Below, piece by piece: positions 30,283 to 39,861 of a stretch of DNA of 64,000 nucleotides. The translations under genes were made by a program, and so were the position numbers. The DNA is taken from contig JASEJN010000002.1 of the NCBI GenBank assembly GCA_030016385.1, positions 52,987-116,986 on the forward strand. The letters run 5' to 3'. Position 1 is the stretch's first letter; every line of letters begins with the position of its first letter. The notes below the pieces were generated by a model, which made no database searches, was not told where the DNA came from, and saw nothing but the letters and a program-made list of their open reading frames with translations. The stretch is from Clostridiales bacterium (GTDB taxonomy: Bacteria > Bacillota > Clostridia > Clostridiales > Oxobacteraceae).

Positions 30283-31386
30283 TTATACTGCCCTCTCCAT
30301 CTGTGCTTTGGGTTTTGCAAAAATCATCCTGCCTGCTGCCGTTTGAAGCACACTCGTAACAACGACATCGATATTTTCGCCGATAAACTTTCTGCCTCCG
30401 TCAACTACAATCATCGTACCATCATCAAGATAAGCAATACCCTGGCCATTTTCCTTGCCATCTTTGACAACCTGGATAGCCATCTCTTCCCCGGGAAGAA
30501 CGACAGGCTTGACGGCATTTGCAAGCTCGTTTATGTTCAGTACCGCTACACCTTGAAATTCAGCTATCTTATTCAAGTTGTAATCATTGGTTATTACTTT
30601 CCCGCCAAGAATCTGGGAAAGCTTCAAAAGCTTTGAATCAACTTCTCCGATATCCGGAAAGTCCTTTTCGATTATTTCAACAGGAATGTTAAGTTCTTTT
30701 TGTATTTTGTTTAAAATATCCAGCCCTCTTCTTCCCCTGTTCCTTTTGAGGCTGTCGGACGAATCGGCTATATGCCTGAGTTCTTCCAGTACAAAATTAG
30801 GGATAATAAGCGGACCTTCAACAAATCCTGTTTGACATATATCAAAAATCCTTCCATCAATTATAACGCTTGTATCAAGTATTTTAGGCTGCACCCTGCT
30901 GTGTTCGCTCTTCATATATTTCTGTTTGGAGCCAAACTTTTTAAAAAAGGAAAAAACATTGTAAAATTCCTCTTTTCTCTTAATCGCGATATTCACTCCT
31001 ACAGAGCCTAATACTATATTCAGTATTATAACGATGATTGTTCCTATATTATATGGCAAACCGTTAAACGGACCTGAAAATAAGTTTGCAATTATAAGAC
31101 CGGTTATAAGCCCAAAAACTGCTACGATTATATCGTTCATCGGCATTTTCTGCGTTGCGCCCTCTATAAATTCAGACAATTTCCACACCAAATTAATAAT
31201 CAATGGAGATATTATATACATTATAATTCCACCAATTAATGTCAGTACAATGTATGCTATAAGAGCACCATGTTGAACCTTTATAATCTGTGCATCAACT
31301 ATGACAACTGAAAGTGCATAACCGATTATAAGTCCACAGAGGGTAAGCAGCCATCTTATTATTTTATTAACCAATAATAAATTCAC
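30283..31386 (-). CDS. Membrane protein with PIN and TRAM domains (YacL family)
   Basis: 367 residues. Four membrane helices occupy about 1-130. A PIN nuclease-like domain follows ([15 protein letters not shown] near 168-182, [23 protein letters not shown]) with the expected acidic residues. A TRAM RNA-binding domain ends the protein ([23 protein letters not shown] in part). Homologues stand next to ispD and carD in many Firmicutes; their cleavage target is not established. A promoter is visible upstream and a hairpin downstream. Confidence 0.9.
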   Translation of the reverse strand: MNLLLVNKIIRWLLTLCGLIIGYALSVVIVDAQIIKVQHGALIAYIVLTLIGGIIMYIISPLIINLVWKLSEFIEGATQKMPMNDIIVAVFGLITGLIIANLFSGPFNGLPYNIGTIIVIILNIVLGSVGVNIAIKRKEEFYNVFSFFKKFGSKQKYMKSEHSRVQPKILDTSVIIDGRIFDICQTGFVEGPLIIPNFVLEELRHIADSSDSLKRNRGRRGLDILNKIQKELNIPVEIIEKDFPDIGEVDSKLLKLSQILGGKVITNDYNLNKIAEFQGVAVLNINELANAVKPVVLPGEEMAIQVVKDGKENGQGIAYLDDGTMIVVDGGRKFIGENIDVVVTSVLQTAAGRMIFAKPKAQMERAV

Positions 31387-31488
31387 CTCCTCTTTCTATT
31401 TATTATTGACATATACACAATAGATTAAACCAGAATAATGCACTAAAAAAGCAAATAAATTACTTAAAGAAATTAATACATTAACACT

Positions 31489-31517
31489 AATATATAGTAA
31501 TTATAAAGAAAATTCAA
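31489..31517 (-). promoter_or_regulatory. Putative promoter of the PIN/TRAM gene
   Basis: TTGAAT at 31512-31517, 17-base spacer, TATATT at 31489-31494, in the AT-rich gap after the CarD-type gene; the start codon at 31386 is about 95 bases downstream of the expected start point. Confidence 0.55.
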
Positions 31518-31560
31518 CTGATTAAATCTTAAAAAATTGTTAATATACTGGAAATATACT

Positions 31561-32043
31561 CTATTTATTAAGAACTGCATCCTTTATTATACTTTTAACT
31601 TCATCAAGCTTAAGTCCTGTAACCAATATAAGTTCACTATAAAATATTTGCTCGGTTTTTTCAAGTATCTTCTTTTCCGCAGGCGAAAGCCCCTTCTTAT
31701 TTTCCCTCAAGTATAATTCCCTTATAACATCTGCAAGGCTTAAGGTATCCCCCCTTTTGATCCTTTCCATGTTTGTCCTGTATCTTTTGCTCCAGCTCTC
31801 ATTTATATAGTTTTTTCCCCTTTTCAGATAACGGATAATCTCCATATATTCATTATAACTTATTATATTCCTGATCCTGAAATCGTCCATTGAATCTATA
31901 GGAATCATTACTTTCATATCATCGATAGGAATTTTCATAATATAATACTTCTTTTTTTCTTTTAATACTTCTTTTTCTTCGATCGATACGATGATGCCTG
32001 CTCCATGCATAGGATACACAATTTTATCACCTATGTTAAACAT
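31561..32043 (-). CDS. CarD/CdnL-type transcription regulator
   Basis: 160 residues. The N-terminal Tudor-like domain (FNIGDKIVYPMHGAGIIVSIEEKE, in part) binds the RNA polymerase beta lobe; the helical C-terminal part (RYRTNMERIKRGDTLSLADVIRELYLRE, in part; then KKGLSPAEKKILEKTEQI) contacts the -10 fork. This protein class stabilises open complexes at rRNA and other promoters in Mycobacterium and Myxococcus. It carries an ATG start at 32043 with AAAGGGGCGG upstream. No partner gene is implied by position. Confidence 0.88.
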   Translation of the reverse strand: MFNIGDKIVYPMHGAGIIVSIEEKEVLKEKKKYYIMKIPIDDMKVMIPIDSMDDFRIRNIISYNEYMEIIRYLKRGKNYINESWSKRYRTNMERIKRGDTLSLADVIRELYLRENKKGLSPAEKKILEKTEQIFYSELILVTGLKLDEVKSIIKDAVLNK

Positions 32044-32120
32044 TTTACCGCCCCTTTACAAATTGTTCTACTATCAGAATACTCAACAAAGCACAGGATT
32101 GATAAAACAATTTTAAATAA

Positions 32121-32180
32121 CTTCAATTCGTAATATGAAATCAGGTATAAATAGGATTATATTATTTTGAGCAACGAATG
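32121..32180. repeat. Family A repeat, half copy
   Basis: CTTCAATTCGTAATATGAAA, then TCAGGTATAAATAGGATTAT and ATTATTTTGAGCAACGAATG. It matches the left arm of the 245-base copy at 62140 in the opposite-arm sense. It lies between carD and oppF. Confidence 0.65.
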
Positions 32181-32190
32181 AGCTGTTTAA

Positions 32191-32245
32191 AAAAATAGGC
32201 TGTTGCACAATGAATAAATATTTTATTGTGCAACAGTCTATTTTT
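32191..32245. terminator. Bidirectional terminator after oppF
   Basis: A 21-base stem (AAAAATAGGCTGTTGCACAA and its complement) with a 13-base loop. It begins at the oppF stop codon and gives a U-run on both strands. Confidence 0.9.
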
Positions 32246-33210
32246 CATTTATATAGATGGCACGCGACTCTATGATTCTCGCCTGCCATTTTTAATTCAG
32301 GCTCTTTACTTTTGCATATATCCATGCAGTACTTGCATCTGGTATGGAATCTGCAGCCTCCAGGTGGGTTTAAAGGGCTTGGGACATCGCCGTTTAAAAG
32401 TATCCTCTCCCTTTTTTTCGTCGGATCCGGTACGGGAATCGCTGATAAAAGCGCTTTTGTATAAGGATGCTCAGGATGTGAATACAAAATTTGGGCATCC
32501 GCAATTTCAACCAGCTTCCCAAGATACATGACTCCCACCCTTCTGCTCATGTGTTTCACAACATTCAGTCCGTGAGCTATAAAAAGATAAGTCAGATTAA
32601 ATTCTTTCTGCAGATCATGGAGAAGATTCAATACCTGTGCCTGTATTGAAACATCCAGGGCCGATACAGGCTCATCGCATACTATGAGTTTGGGATTCAC
32701 AGCAAGAGCCCTGGCGATACCCACTCTCTGTCTCTGCCCTCCGCTAAATTCATGAGGGTATCTATTTCTATGATAGCTTGCAAGCCCAACATAGTCCAGT
32801 AATTTTTGCACCCTTTTCTCGACTTCAGCTCCTTTTGCAATATTATTGATTTTTATCGGTTCAGCGATTATGTCACCGATTGTCATTCTGGGATCAAGGG
32901 AGGCATATGGGTCCTGGAATATTATCTGAATGTTTTTATGGAATCTTCTCTGTTCTTTTTTATTAAGCTTAGTTATATCATGACCTTCAAATATTATTTG
33001 ACCAGACGTTGGTCTTAATAAATTGACTATCATCATACCAGTCGTGGATTTTCCACACCCTGATTCCCCGACAAGCCCAAATGTTTCGCTCTTATATATA
33101 TCGAATGTCACATCGTCGACAGCCTTCACATATTGCTTTGATCTTCCAAATATCCCATTCTCCACGGGAAAGTATTTTTTCAGATTTTTAACTTCAAGTA
33201 GCTTTTCCAT
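32245..33210 (-). CDS. oppF: Oligopeptide ABC transporter ATPase OppF
   Basis: 321 residues: Walker A GESGCGKST near 53, signature FSGGQRQRVGIARALA, Walker B LIVCDEPVSALDVS, and the C-terminal oligopeptide/dipeptide extension with Cys residues (GGCRFHTRCKYCMDICK) that in relatives can hold an iron-sulfur cluster. Last gene of oppA-B-C-D-F, two bases after oppD. Confidence 0.92.
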   Translation of the reverse strand: MEKLLEVKNLKKYFPVENGIFGRSKQYVKAVDDVTFDIYKSETFGLVGESGCGKSTTGMMIVNLLRPTSGQIIFEGHDITKLNKKEQRRFHKNIQIIFQDPYASLDPRMTIGDIIAEPIKINNIAKGAEVEKRVQKLLDYVGLASYHRNRYPHEFSGGQRQRVGIARALAVNPKLIVCDEPVSALDVSIQAQVLNLLHDLQKEFNLTYLFIAHGLNVVKHMSRRVGVMYLGKLVEIADAQILYSHPEHPYTKALLSAIPVPDPTKKRERILLNGDVPSPLNPPGGCRFHTRCKYCMDICKSKEPELKMAGENHRVACHLYK

Positions 33211-33212
33211 GC

Positions 33213-34190
33213 CTATTCCCTCCCCCCTTCATCTAAACCATACATAAAGCACCTTATCTGGCGATCGCCATATTTTACAAGCTGGGGCATTTTTCTTATA
33301 CATTTTTCCATGCACTTTGAACATCTTGTGCTAAAAGCACAGCCTGCCGGCATGTTCAAAGGATTCGGGACAGTACCGGGTATCATGAACAATTCTTCCT
33401 TTTTTTCATCAATTTTCGGAATAGAAAGGAGCAGACCCTCAGTATAAGGGTGAAGCGGTTTTGCAAATATTTCTTTGACACTGCCGCTTTCAACAACCTT
33501 GCCGCAATACATCACAACCACTCTATCAGCTACTTCCGCAACAACGCCAAGATCGTGGGTAATAAGCAGCACGGCGGTATTTAATTTGTTTTTAAGTTTC
33601 AAAATAAGATCCAGTATCTGTGCCTGTATTGTAACATCCAGGGCGGTCGTAGGTTCATCTGCTATCAAAAGCTCCGGATTGCAGGCAAGAGCCATGGCAA
33701 TCATAACCCTCTGCCTCATCCCGCCGCTCATCTGATGGGGGTAATTTTTAAATCTTTCTCCGGGAGACGGAATGCCAACCAAATCAAGCATTTCGACAGC
33801 CCTCTCTTTTGCCTCTTCCCTCCCCATTTTTTTATGCCTTATGAGAGTTTCCGTAATCTGCTTTCCAATTGTAAACAGAGGATTTAACGAAGTCATGGGC
33901 TCCTGAAATATCATTGATATTTCGTTTCCTCTTATATCCTGCATCTCTCTTCTGGTTTTTTTTAAAATATCCTTTCCCTTAAACAATATTTCCCCACGTA
34001 TTACTTTCCCCGGGGGATTTGGAATAAGTCCGAGTATGGAAAGGGATGTGACACTTTTACCGCAACCCGATTCGCCGACCAATGCAACAATCTCTCCATT
34101 ATCTATATTAAAACTCATACCATCTACAGCGTTAAAGGTACCGTCTTTTAATTTAAACTGTGTAACCAAGTCTTTGACTTCAAGTAACAT
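33213..34190 (-). CDS. oppD: Oligopeptide ABC transporter ATPase OppD
   Basis: 325 residues with Walker A GESGCGKSV, signature MSGGMRQRVMIAMALA and Walker B LLIADEPTTALDVT, plus the C-terminal extension AGCAFSTRCSKCMEKC. It pairs with OppF to energise peptide uptake. Its ATG is 15 bases after oppC ends. Confidence 0.92.
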   Translation of the reverse strand: MLLEVKDLVTQFKLKDGTFNAVDGMSFNIDNGEIVALVGESGCGKSVTSLSILGLIPNPPGKVIRGEILFKGKDILKKTRREMQDIRGNEISMIFQEPMTSLNPLFTIGKQITETLIRHKKMGREEAKERAVEMLDLVGIPSPGERFKNYPHQMSGGMRQRVMIAMALACNPELLIADEPTTALDVTIQAQILDLILKLKNKLNTAVLLITHDLGVVAEVADRVVVMYCGKVVESGSVKEIFAKPLHPYTEGLLLSIPKIDEKKEELFMIPGTVPNPLNMPAGCAFSTRCSKCMEKCIRKMPQLVKYGDRQIRCFMYGLDEGGRE

Positions 34191-34205
34191 AACATCTCCA
34201 CCTTA

Positions 34206-35096
34206 TCAACGAAGTTTCGGATCCAATGCATCTCTCAAACCGTCTCCCAGAAGATTAAACGCAAGCACGGTTATAGTTATGGCAAGTCCCGGAAATAATA
34301 TTATATGGGGGGCGTTGCTGAAATACCCTCTTCCAGAACCAAGCATGCTGCCCCATTCGGCATATGGCGGCTGAACTCCGAGGCCTAAAAAGCCCAAGGC
34401 GGACGTATCAAGTATTGCCGTTGAAATCCCGAGCGTTGCCCTTACAATTATAGGTGACATCACATTTGGAAGAATGTGCTTGAAAATAATAGCCGCATCG
34501 CTGTTTCCCACGATGCGCGCAGCCTGAACATATTCATTCTCCTTTACCGATAGGATCGAGCCCCTTACGATCCTCGCATACTCAGGTATAGTGACTATAC
34601 TTATTGCGACTATGGCTTTATCGATGCCCTTCCCGAGAGCGCTCATAAACGCTATTGCAAGAAGCATTGAGGGAAAGGCAAGGATTATATCCATGATTCT
34701 CATTATAATCATATCGGTTTTACCGCCATAGTATCCTGCGGCCGACCCCAGTATTATACCTGATGTCAGTGCAATTGCGACTGCGAAAATTCCGACTCTA
34801 AGCGATATCTTGGTACCATCTATAACCCTGCTTAATATGTCCCTCCCCTGCTCGTCTATGCCAAAGATATGGGATGGGGAAGGAGGCTTCAGACTCTGTG
34901 AAAGATCACCCTTATAAGGATCATAAGGCATCAAAATTTTTCCAAAAAGCGCAACGAATATAAGGATCACTATTATAGCAAGTCCGACCATCGCCGCTTT
35001 ATTTTTACTCAATATCCTCCACATTTCCTTCAAAGGAGAATATGCCTTCCTCACATCTATACTTTTTCCTGTGTTTAACTCAAGGTTGTTTTCCAT
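34206..35096 (-). CDS. oppC: Oligopeptide ABC transporter permease OppC
   Basis: 296 residues, about six membrane helices, with the N-terminal DUF-type segment (SKNKAAMVGLAIIVILIFVALFG) and the DPP/OPP permease features FGIDEQGRDILSRVI and the EAA loop (EYARIVRGSILSVKENEYVQAARIVG in part). Forms the channel with OppB. GGAGG before the ATG. Confidence 0.92.
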   Translation of the reverse strand: MENNLELNTGKSIDVRKAYSPLKEMWRILSKNKAAMVGLAIIVILIFVALFGKILMPYDPYKGDLSQSLKPPSPSHIFGIDEQGRDILSRVIDGTKISLRVGIFAVAIALTSGIILGSAAGYYGGKTDMIIMRIMDIILAFPSMLLAIAFMSALGKGIDKAIVAISIVTIPEYARIVRGSILSVKENEYVQAARIVGNSDAAIIFKHILPNVMSPIIVRATLGISTAILDTSALGFLGLGVQPPYAEWGSMLGSGRGYFSNAPHIILFPGLAITITVLAFNLLGDGLRDALDPKLR

Positions 35097-35111
35097 AAAG
35101 CATTCCTCCTT

Positions 35112-36116
35112 TTATGAATATTTAATTCTCGGGTCAAGATACGCATATATAATATCCACAATCAGATTTACAACTACAAAAACCACGGCCATTAACATCA
35201 CGGCACCTTGAACAACGGGATAATCTGATTTTAAAATAGAATCCACCACATAACTTCCGACTCCGGGCCACGAAAACACCGTTTCCGTGAGGACCGCCCC
35301 GCCAAGCAGCGAGCCGAGCTGAAGTCCTATAACTGTAATTATCGGGATCAAGGCATTCCTCAAAGCATGTTTCATTATCACTGCCCTCTCAAACAGTCCC
35401 TTTGCCCTGGCTGTACGTATATAATCCTGCCGTATCACCTCTAACATGGTGGATCTTGTCATCCTTGCAATAATTGCCGTAGAATATGAACCCAATGCCG
35501 CGGCCGGAAGTATCATATGGCTTAATGCACTCTTAAGTGCTTCCATATTGCCCGTTAAAATGCTGTCCAGTATATAAAAGCCCGTGATATTCACAGGTTC
35601 CAGCCCAAGCTGTATGCGTCCGGATACAGGTACTAAATGAAGCTGTACAGCAAACAATACGATCAATATGAGCCCTAACCAGAATATTGGCATGGATACT
35701 CCTATTAATGCAAATACCATGCTCAAATAATCTATAATAGAATTTTGTTTTACTGCAGATATTATGCCTATCAATATTCCAAAAACCGAAGCTATGATAA
35801 TTGCAGCAAGAGCAAGCTCTATCGTAGCCGGAAATCGCGACAATATCTCTTTTGTAACGGAAGTCTGCGTTATAAGAGAATTCCCGAGATTGCCCCTTAT
35901 CGCATTTTTAAAAAAGTTCCAGTACTGCACATACAGAGGATCCTTTAAGCCTAGCTGCATTCTTAATTTTTCTATCTGGTCGGCAGTGGCATGTTGTCCC
36001 AAAATTATGCTTGTAGGATCAGCCGTAAATACATGCATAACTACGAAAACAAGTATTGATACCCCTATAAGTACGGGTATCAATAATAATAATCTTTTTA
36101 AAATATACTTAGCCAT
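35112..36116 (-). CDS. oppB: Oligopeptide ABC transporter permease OppB
   Basis: 334 residues, six membrane helices, starting MAKYILKRLLLLIPVLIGVSI, typical of OppB/DppB. The EAA loop is TRSTMLEVIRQDYIRTARAKG. ATG start with GGAGGAAT upstream, after the hairpin that follows oppA. Confidence 0.92.
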   Translation of the reverse strand: MAKYILKRLLLLIPVLIGVSILVFVVMHVFTADPTSIILGQHATADQIEKLRMQLGLKDPLYVQYWNFFKNAIRGNLGNSLITQTSVTKEILSRFPATIELALAAIIIASVFGILIGIISAVKQNSIIDYLSMVFALIGVSMPIFWLGLILIVLFAVQLHLVPVSGRIQLGLEPVNITGFYILDSILTGNMEALKSALSHMILPAAALGSYSTAIIARMTRSTMLEVIRQDYIRTARAKGLFERAVIMKHALRNALIPIITVIGLQLGSLLGGAVLTETVFSWPGVGSYVVDSILKSDYPVVQGAVMLMAVVFVVVNLIVDIIYAYLDPRIKYS

Positions 36117-36139
36117 CTAATTCCTCCCACGAAAATAAT

Positions 36140-36179
36140 AAATATGGAAACTCCGCCTGTACGGCGGATTTCCATATTT
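36140..36179 (-). terminator. Intra-operon hairpin between oppA and oppB
   Basis: A 17-base stem (AAATATGGAAA-CTCCGCC with its complement) around TGTA. Such stems commonly hold down expression of the membrane subunits relative to the binding protein. Confidence 0.7.
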
Positions 36180-36253
36180 ATTTCATATATATACTGCCTC
36201 AAACCTTTTCATCGGTTCTACTAAGGTATATTCTCAAAATTCGCTTTGTTTTA

Positions 36254-37810
36254 TCATTCCTTGGTAACATCCTTTAGAAATACCGAACCCGTCCTGTGAA
36301 CATAAAATCCTTTTATCTTGGGAGAGCTTGCCGCAAGATTTGTACCATGAGATATCAAAATCCACGGAGCATCCTTTGCAACTATCTGCTGTATCTGCTT
36401 GTAAATATTATCCCTTTCAGTGCCGTTTGGTGTAAGCCTCCCCTTTACAAGGAGTTCGTCAACCTGTTTGTTTGTATACTTGGCTACATTCAGGCTCGAC
36501 TTGATCTCATTCGAGTCAAAAAGTGATAAGAAATTATCGGCATCACCATTGTCGCCCGTCCAGCCATAAAACAGGATATCGCCTTCGCCCTGCATCGATT
36601 TCTGCTTATATTCTGTCCACTGGTATGTTTGAATCGTTGCTTTTATTCCGACCTTGCTCAAATAATTCTGTACTGCTTCGGCAAGTTTCTGGCCTCCGAC
36701 TGCGTTATACGGTCTTGGATTAGAATAAGTTATTATCTTTACCTGCAAATTTTCCTTACCCAAATCCTTCAGCATCTGCTTAGCCTTATCCGGATTATAC
36801 TCATAAGGCTTAACTGTATCATCATAGCCTGGTATAAAGCTCGGAAGCGGACTATTTGCAACTTCTGCATATCCCTGGTACAGATACTTTACAAGTTCAT
36901 CACGGTTTATGGCATAGGAAACGGCTTCCCTCAATTTCGGGTCATTAAATGGAGCTCTTGAGCAGTTAAATGCAAGGTAATTGATGTTCATGCCCTTATC
37001 CTGGAATATGGTAAGCTCCTTTTCTTTCAGCTTTGGAATATCATTAGGATCAAGTCCGTCCATCATGTCGATCTGCCCTGCGATAAGGTCATTTGCGCGA
37101 ACGGAATTCTCTTTCTCAAATTTGAAAATGATCTTATCCGCATCTGGTTTTGTCCCCCAGTAATTCGGGTTCCTTTCAAGTGTTATCGACTGCCCCTTAT
37201 CCCATTTCACAAACTTATACGGGCCTGTTCCAACAGGGCTTTCATTTAAGTTATCATTATGAGCCTTAAGGGCTGTCGGGCTTGCAATAGGTGCTGCAAG
37301 ACTCATAGCAAGGTTCGCAAGGAATGGTGTATAAGGTTGTTTTAATATGAACTTTACGGTGTAATCATCGATTTTTTCTACTTTGTCAACTGCTCCGAAT
37401 GTAAATGATGCATATGGCATATCATCCTTCACTTTTGGAGGCAGCTGTCTTTCTACATTGTATACTACTGCATCGGCATTAAAGTCGGTGCCGTCATGGA
37501 ACTTTACACCCTTTTTCAGGTGGAAGGTATACTCTTTTCCATCAGGACTTATTTCCCACTTTTCAGCAAGTCCGGGAACTATTTCAGTGCTGTCCTTTTT
37601 ATAATTTACCAGAGTATCGTATATCTGCACTGTAACTTTTGCAGACTCTCCATCGTCGACCCATGCAGGATCAAGCCCTCTTGGATCAGCGCCTTGTGCA
37701 TAATAAAATATCTTAAGTGATTTATTTGCAGTTTGCTTTGTACCGCAGCCGGCTGCAAATACCGAAAATACTATTATTAGCGAAATAATTAAAGCTACTG
37801 CCTTTTTCAT
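36254..37810 (-). CDS. oppA: Oligopeptide-binding lipoprotein OppA
   Basis: 518 residues, solute-binding protein family 5. Signal peptide and lipobox (VFAAGC, Cys22) tether it outside the membrane. The domain body has GLAEKWEISPDGKEYTFHLKKGVKFHDG in part, and SVRANDLIAGQIDMMDGL. It captures peptides for OppBCDF. First gene of the operon, with its own promoter and a large leader. If the Rgg-like regulator at 54277 uses an internalised peptide, this importer is the obvious route, but no direct evidence links them. Confidence 0.92.
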   Translation of the reverse strand: MKKAVALIISLIIVFSVFAAGCGTKQTANKSLKIFYYAQGADPRGLDPAWVDDGESAKVTVQIYDTLVNYKKDSTEIVPGLAEKWEISPDGKEYTFHLKKGVKFHDGTDFNADAVVYNVERQLPPKVKDDMPYASFTFGAVDKVEKIDDYTVKFILKQPYTPFLANLAMSLAAPIASPTALKAHNDNLNESPVGTGPYKFVKWDKGQSITLERNPNYWGTKPDADKIIFKFEKENSVRANDLIAGQIDMMDGLDPNDIPKLKEKELTIFQDKGMNINYLAFNCSRAPFNDPKLREAVSYAINRDELVKYLYQGYAEVANSPLPSFIPGYDDTVKPYEYNPDKAKQMLKDLGKENLQVKIITYSNPRPYNAVGGQKLAEAVQNYLSKVGIKATIQTYQWTEYKQKSMQGEGDILFYGWTGDNGDADNFLSLFDSNEIKSSLNVAKYTNKQVDELLVKGRLTPNGTERDNIYKQIQQIVAKDAPWILISHGTNLAASSPKIKGFYVHRTGSVFLKDVTKE

Positions 37811-37987
37811 TTTTTATCCCCCTTTAAAATATAACTGCTCTGCTTAATATATATTTTTCAACACAAAGATGAATTAATGAATTGAATATATGCCATAAAT
37901 TTCATATGTATTTATCTTACTATTATATTTATGCATATATAATAATAATGAATTACCAATTGGCTGCCATATATTTGACTTTTTTAT

Positions 37988-38016
37988 ATTTTAACATTAT
38001 CCTTTAGTAAAAGCAA
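37988..38016 (-). promoter_or_regulatory. Putative promoter of opp operon
   Basis: TTGCTT at 38011-38016, 17-base spacer, TAAAAT at 37988-37993, about 170 bases before the oppA start. The remaining part of the 37811-38194 gap is very AT-rich and shows no other structure. Confidence 0.55.
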
Positions 38017-38194
38017 TACTTATTTCAAGCCATTTATCAAATATTGTCCATGTGCTATAAACATATGTCTATTTACAATGCTTGCACCATATTAAGTTTA
38101 AATTTTCAAAATTATGCATAATATATTTTATGGTTGAATAATTATAATATAATTATTTCATTTTTATTTTTTTGTAAACTATTTTTAGCACACA

Positions 38195-38224
38195 TTGACA
38201 AATACAGTAAAATAAAACTATAAT
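38195..38224 (+). promoter_or_regulatory. Sigma-A promoter of the plus-strand gene at 38267
   Basis: Perfect TTGACA at 38195-38200, 18-base spacer, perfect TATAAT at 38219-38224, 43 bases before the ATG. Confidence 0.85.
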
Positions 38225-38266
38225 AGGCTTATACAGAGCAAAACACATCGGGGAGTGAGCTTATTT

Positions 38267-38674
38267 ATGAAAGATTTGATATTTGATGATTTTCAGGAAC
38301 AGGTGGCTGAAATACTGATAAGGCACAAAAGTATTATAGATATTTTAACAAAACTCCAGGAGGCGGAAGCAAGACTTAACAGGGCCGTTGCAAAATCTGT
38401 TACTACTTGCGGGTGCCTTCAGATAGATGCAAAAAAGCAATGTATATCCTGTGACATGCCAAAAGATGTGACTTTCGAAGAGCTCAGCAATATGATGAAA
38501 AGCCATTTAAAAGGCAGCCTCTGCGATAATTGCAGGAATATAATTGAAAAGGAAATGGGAAACAATATATTTTATATAGTTTCTCTTTGCAATGCTCTCG
38601 GCATTAATCTATATGATGTTTTTTTGGAGGAATATGACAGGTTAAAGCTGTTGGGAAAATATGACATGAGATAA
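38267..38674 (+). CDS. Conserved clostridial cysteine-containing protein
   Basis: 135 residues from the ATG at 38267 (GGGGAG upstream; an in-frame GTG at 38255 overlaps the site). I recognise similar proteins in Clostridia, but know no function. Visible: a helical N-terminus (IRHKSIIDILTKLQEAEARLNRAVAKS), a cysteine set (TTCGCLQIDAKKQCISCDMP, and LCDNCRNIIEKE near residue 90) that could bind a metal, and a C-terminal helical part (LCNALGINLYDVFLEEYDRL). The N-terminal helix with Cys pairs resembles small MazG/nucleotide-hydrolase-neighbour proteins only loosely. It has its own strong promoter and terminator and stands convergent to disA. Confidence 0.8.
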   Translation: MKDLIFDDFQEQVAEILIRHKSIIDILTKLQEAEARLNRAVAKSVTTCGCLQIDAKKQCISCDMPKDVTFEELSNMMKSHLKGSLCDNCRNIIEKEMGNNIFYIVSLCNALGINLYDVFLEEYDRLKLLGKYDMR

Positions 38675-38697
38675 ACCCGATCAAGCGGGTTTTTTAT
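38673..38697 (+). terminator. Terminator of the 38267 gene
   Basis: AAACCCG/CGGGTTT with a six-base loop and TTTTTTATTT on the plus strand, directly after the stop. Confidence 0.9.
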
Positions 38698-38734
38698 TTA
38701 ATGGAAATTATTTTATATTGTCAGTATAAATTTT

Positions 38735-39814
38735 TTATATATGCCTTTCCATCATAACTTGCTCTTTTAGCCTTTTTAAACCATCGATTATTGCTCTTGT
38801 CCTTACTTCTCCTATACCTTCAACGCTGTCAAGCTCGTCGGCAGAGGCTTTAAGTATGCTCTGAAAATTTAGAAATTCTTTTACAAGATTTGATATAATC
38901 GACATCGGAAGCCTGGGTATCTTGCTTAGCATCCTGTATCCCCTGGGCGTAATTATCTCATCTAGTACCTCCATGTCTTCAGGATATCCCAGCATCTTGC
39001 ATATCTCAAGAATGTCCAGAAGCTTATCATAATCCATATCGGATATATCATTCCAGGTTTTCATGTGATCCTCATCCTCATCTGAGGAATGGTAATCCTT
39101 TATAAGGTATATACCATCCGTCTCAACACCATTTACGAGTTCATTCATCTGCATGCTTACAAGATTGCCCTCATCCCCGAGTTCGCATATATATCTTTCA
39201 ACTTCTCTTACTATTCTTAAAACCATCTCGGTTCGCTGGATAGCAACTGCTACATCATACAGCGTCACAAAATCTTGGAATTCAAGGACCGACAGGTTTC
39301 TTGCCGCCCGGTCGAGCGCATTTTTATATTTTTCGAGAGTCTGTATTGCTTGATTTGCTATGGATAATATTATCGATGTATCTCTTAAGACATATTTTAT
39401 GTTTCCCTTATATACTGTGATTATATTTCTCCTCTGAGAGATGGATATTACTGTGGCATCAGTCTGCTTAGCCACTCTATCGGCAGCCTTATGCCTGGTC
39501 CCGGTTTCTAAAGTCGGTATTGAAGGATCTGGTACAAGCTGGGTATTGGCATACAATATCTTTTTAAGGTCGCTGCTTATGATTATGGCTCCATCCATTT
39601 TTGCAAGCTCATATAGATACGAAGGAGAATAATCGCTGTTTATGCTAAAACCTCCATCTATTATCTTAAGAACATCCTCACTGTCTCCGATTACGATTAA
39701 AGCTCCTGTACGCGATTTTAATACATTGTCCAGTCCTTCCCTCAGCAGTGTTCCCGGCGAAAGGATTTTTAAAATATTCAAAAATTCAATTTCCCTTTTT
39801 CTTTTTTCTTTCAT
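38735..39814 (-). CDS. disA: Diadenylate cyclase, DNA-integrity scanner DisA
   Basis: 359 residues, matching Bacillus DisA (360). The DAC domain has DGA at 74-76 and the second catalytic motif as RHK at 107-109, where RHR is usual. A helical linker and a C-terminal HhH DNA-binding domain ([19 protein letters not shown]) follow. It makes c-di-AMP and senses branched DNA. The ATG at 39814 is favoured by GGAG six bases upstream over an in-frame ATG at 39838. It follows radA by about 45 bases, the usual pair in Firmicutes; RadA is known to inhibit DisA in Bacillus. Confidence 0.95.
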   Translation of the reverse strand: MKEKRKREIEFLNILKILSPGTLLREGLDNVLKSRTGALIVIGDSEDVLKIIDGGFSINSDYSPSYLYELAKMDGAIIISSDLKKILYANTQLVPDPSIPTLETGTRHKAADRVAKQTDATVISISQRRNIITVYKGNIKYVLRDTSIILSIANQAIQTLEKYKNALDRAARNLSVLEFQDFVTLYDVAVAIQRTEMVLRIVREVERYICELGDEGNLVSMQMNELVNGVETDGIYLIKDYHSSDEDEDHMKTWNDISDMDYDKLLDILEICKMLGYPEDMEVLDEIITPRGYRMLSKIPRLPMSIISNLVKEFLNFQSILKASADELDSVEGIGEVRTRAIIDGLKRLKEQVMMERHI

Positions 39815-39861
39815 ATTAATCTCCATTCCGCCGCTCATGGCCTATGGCAAGACAACAACTA

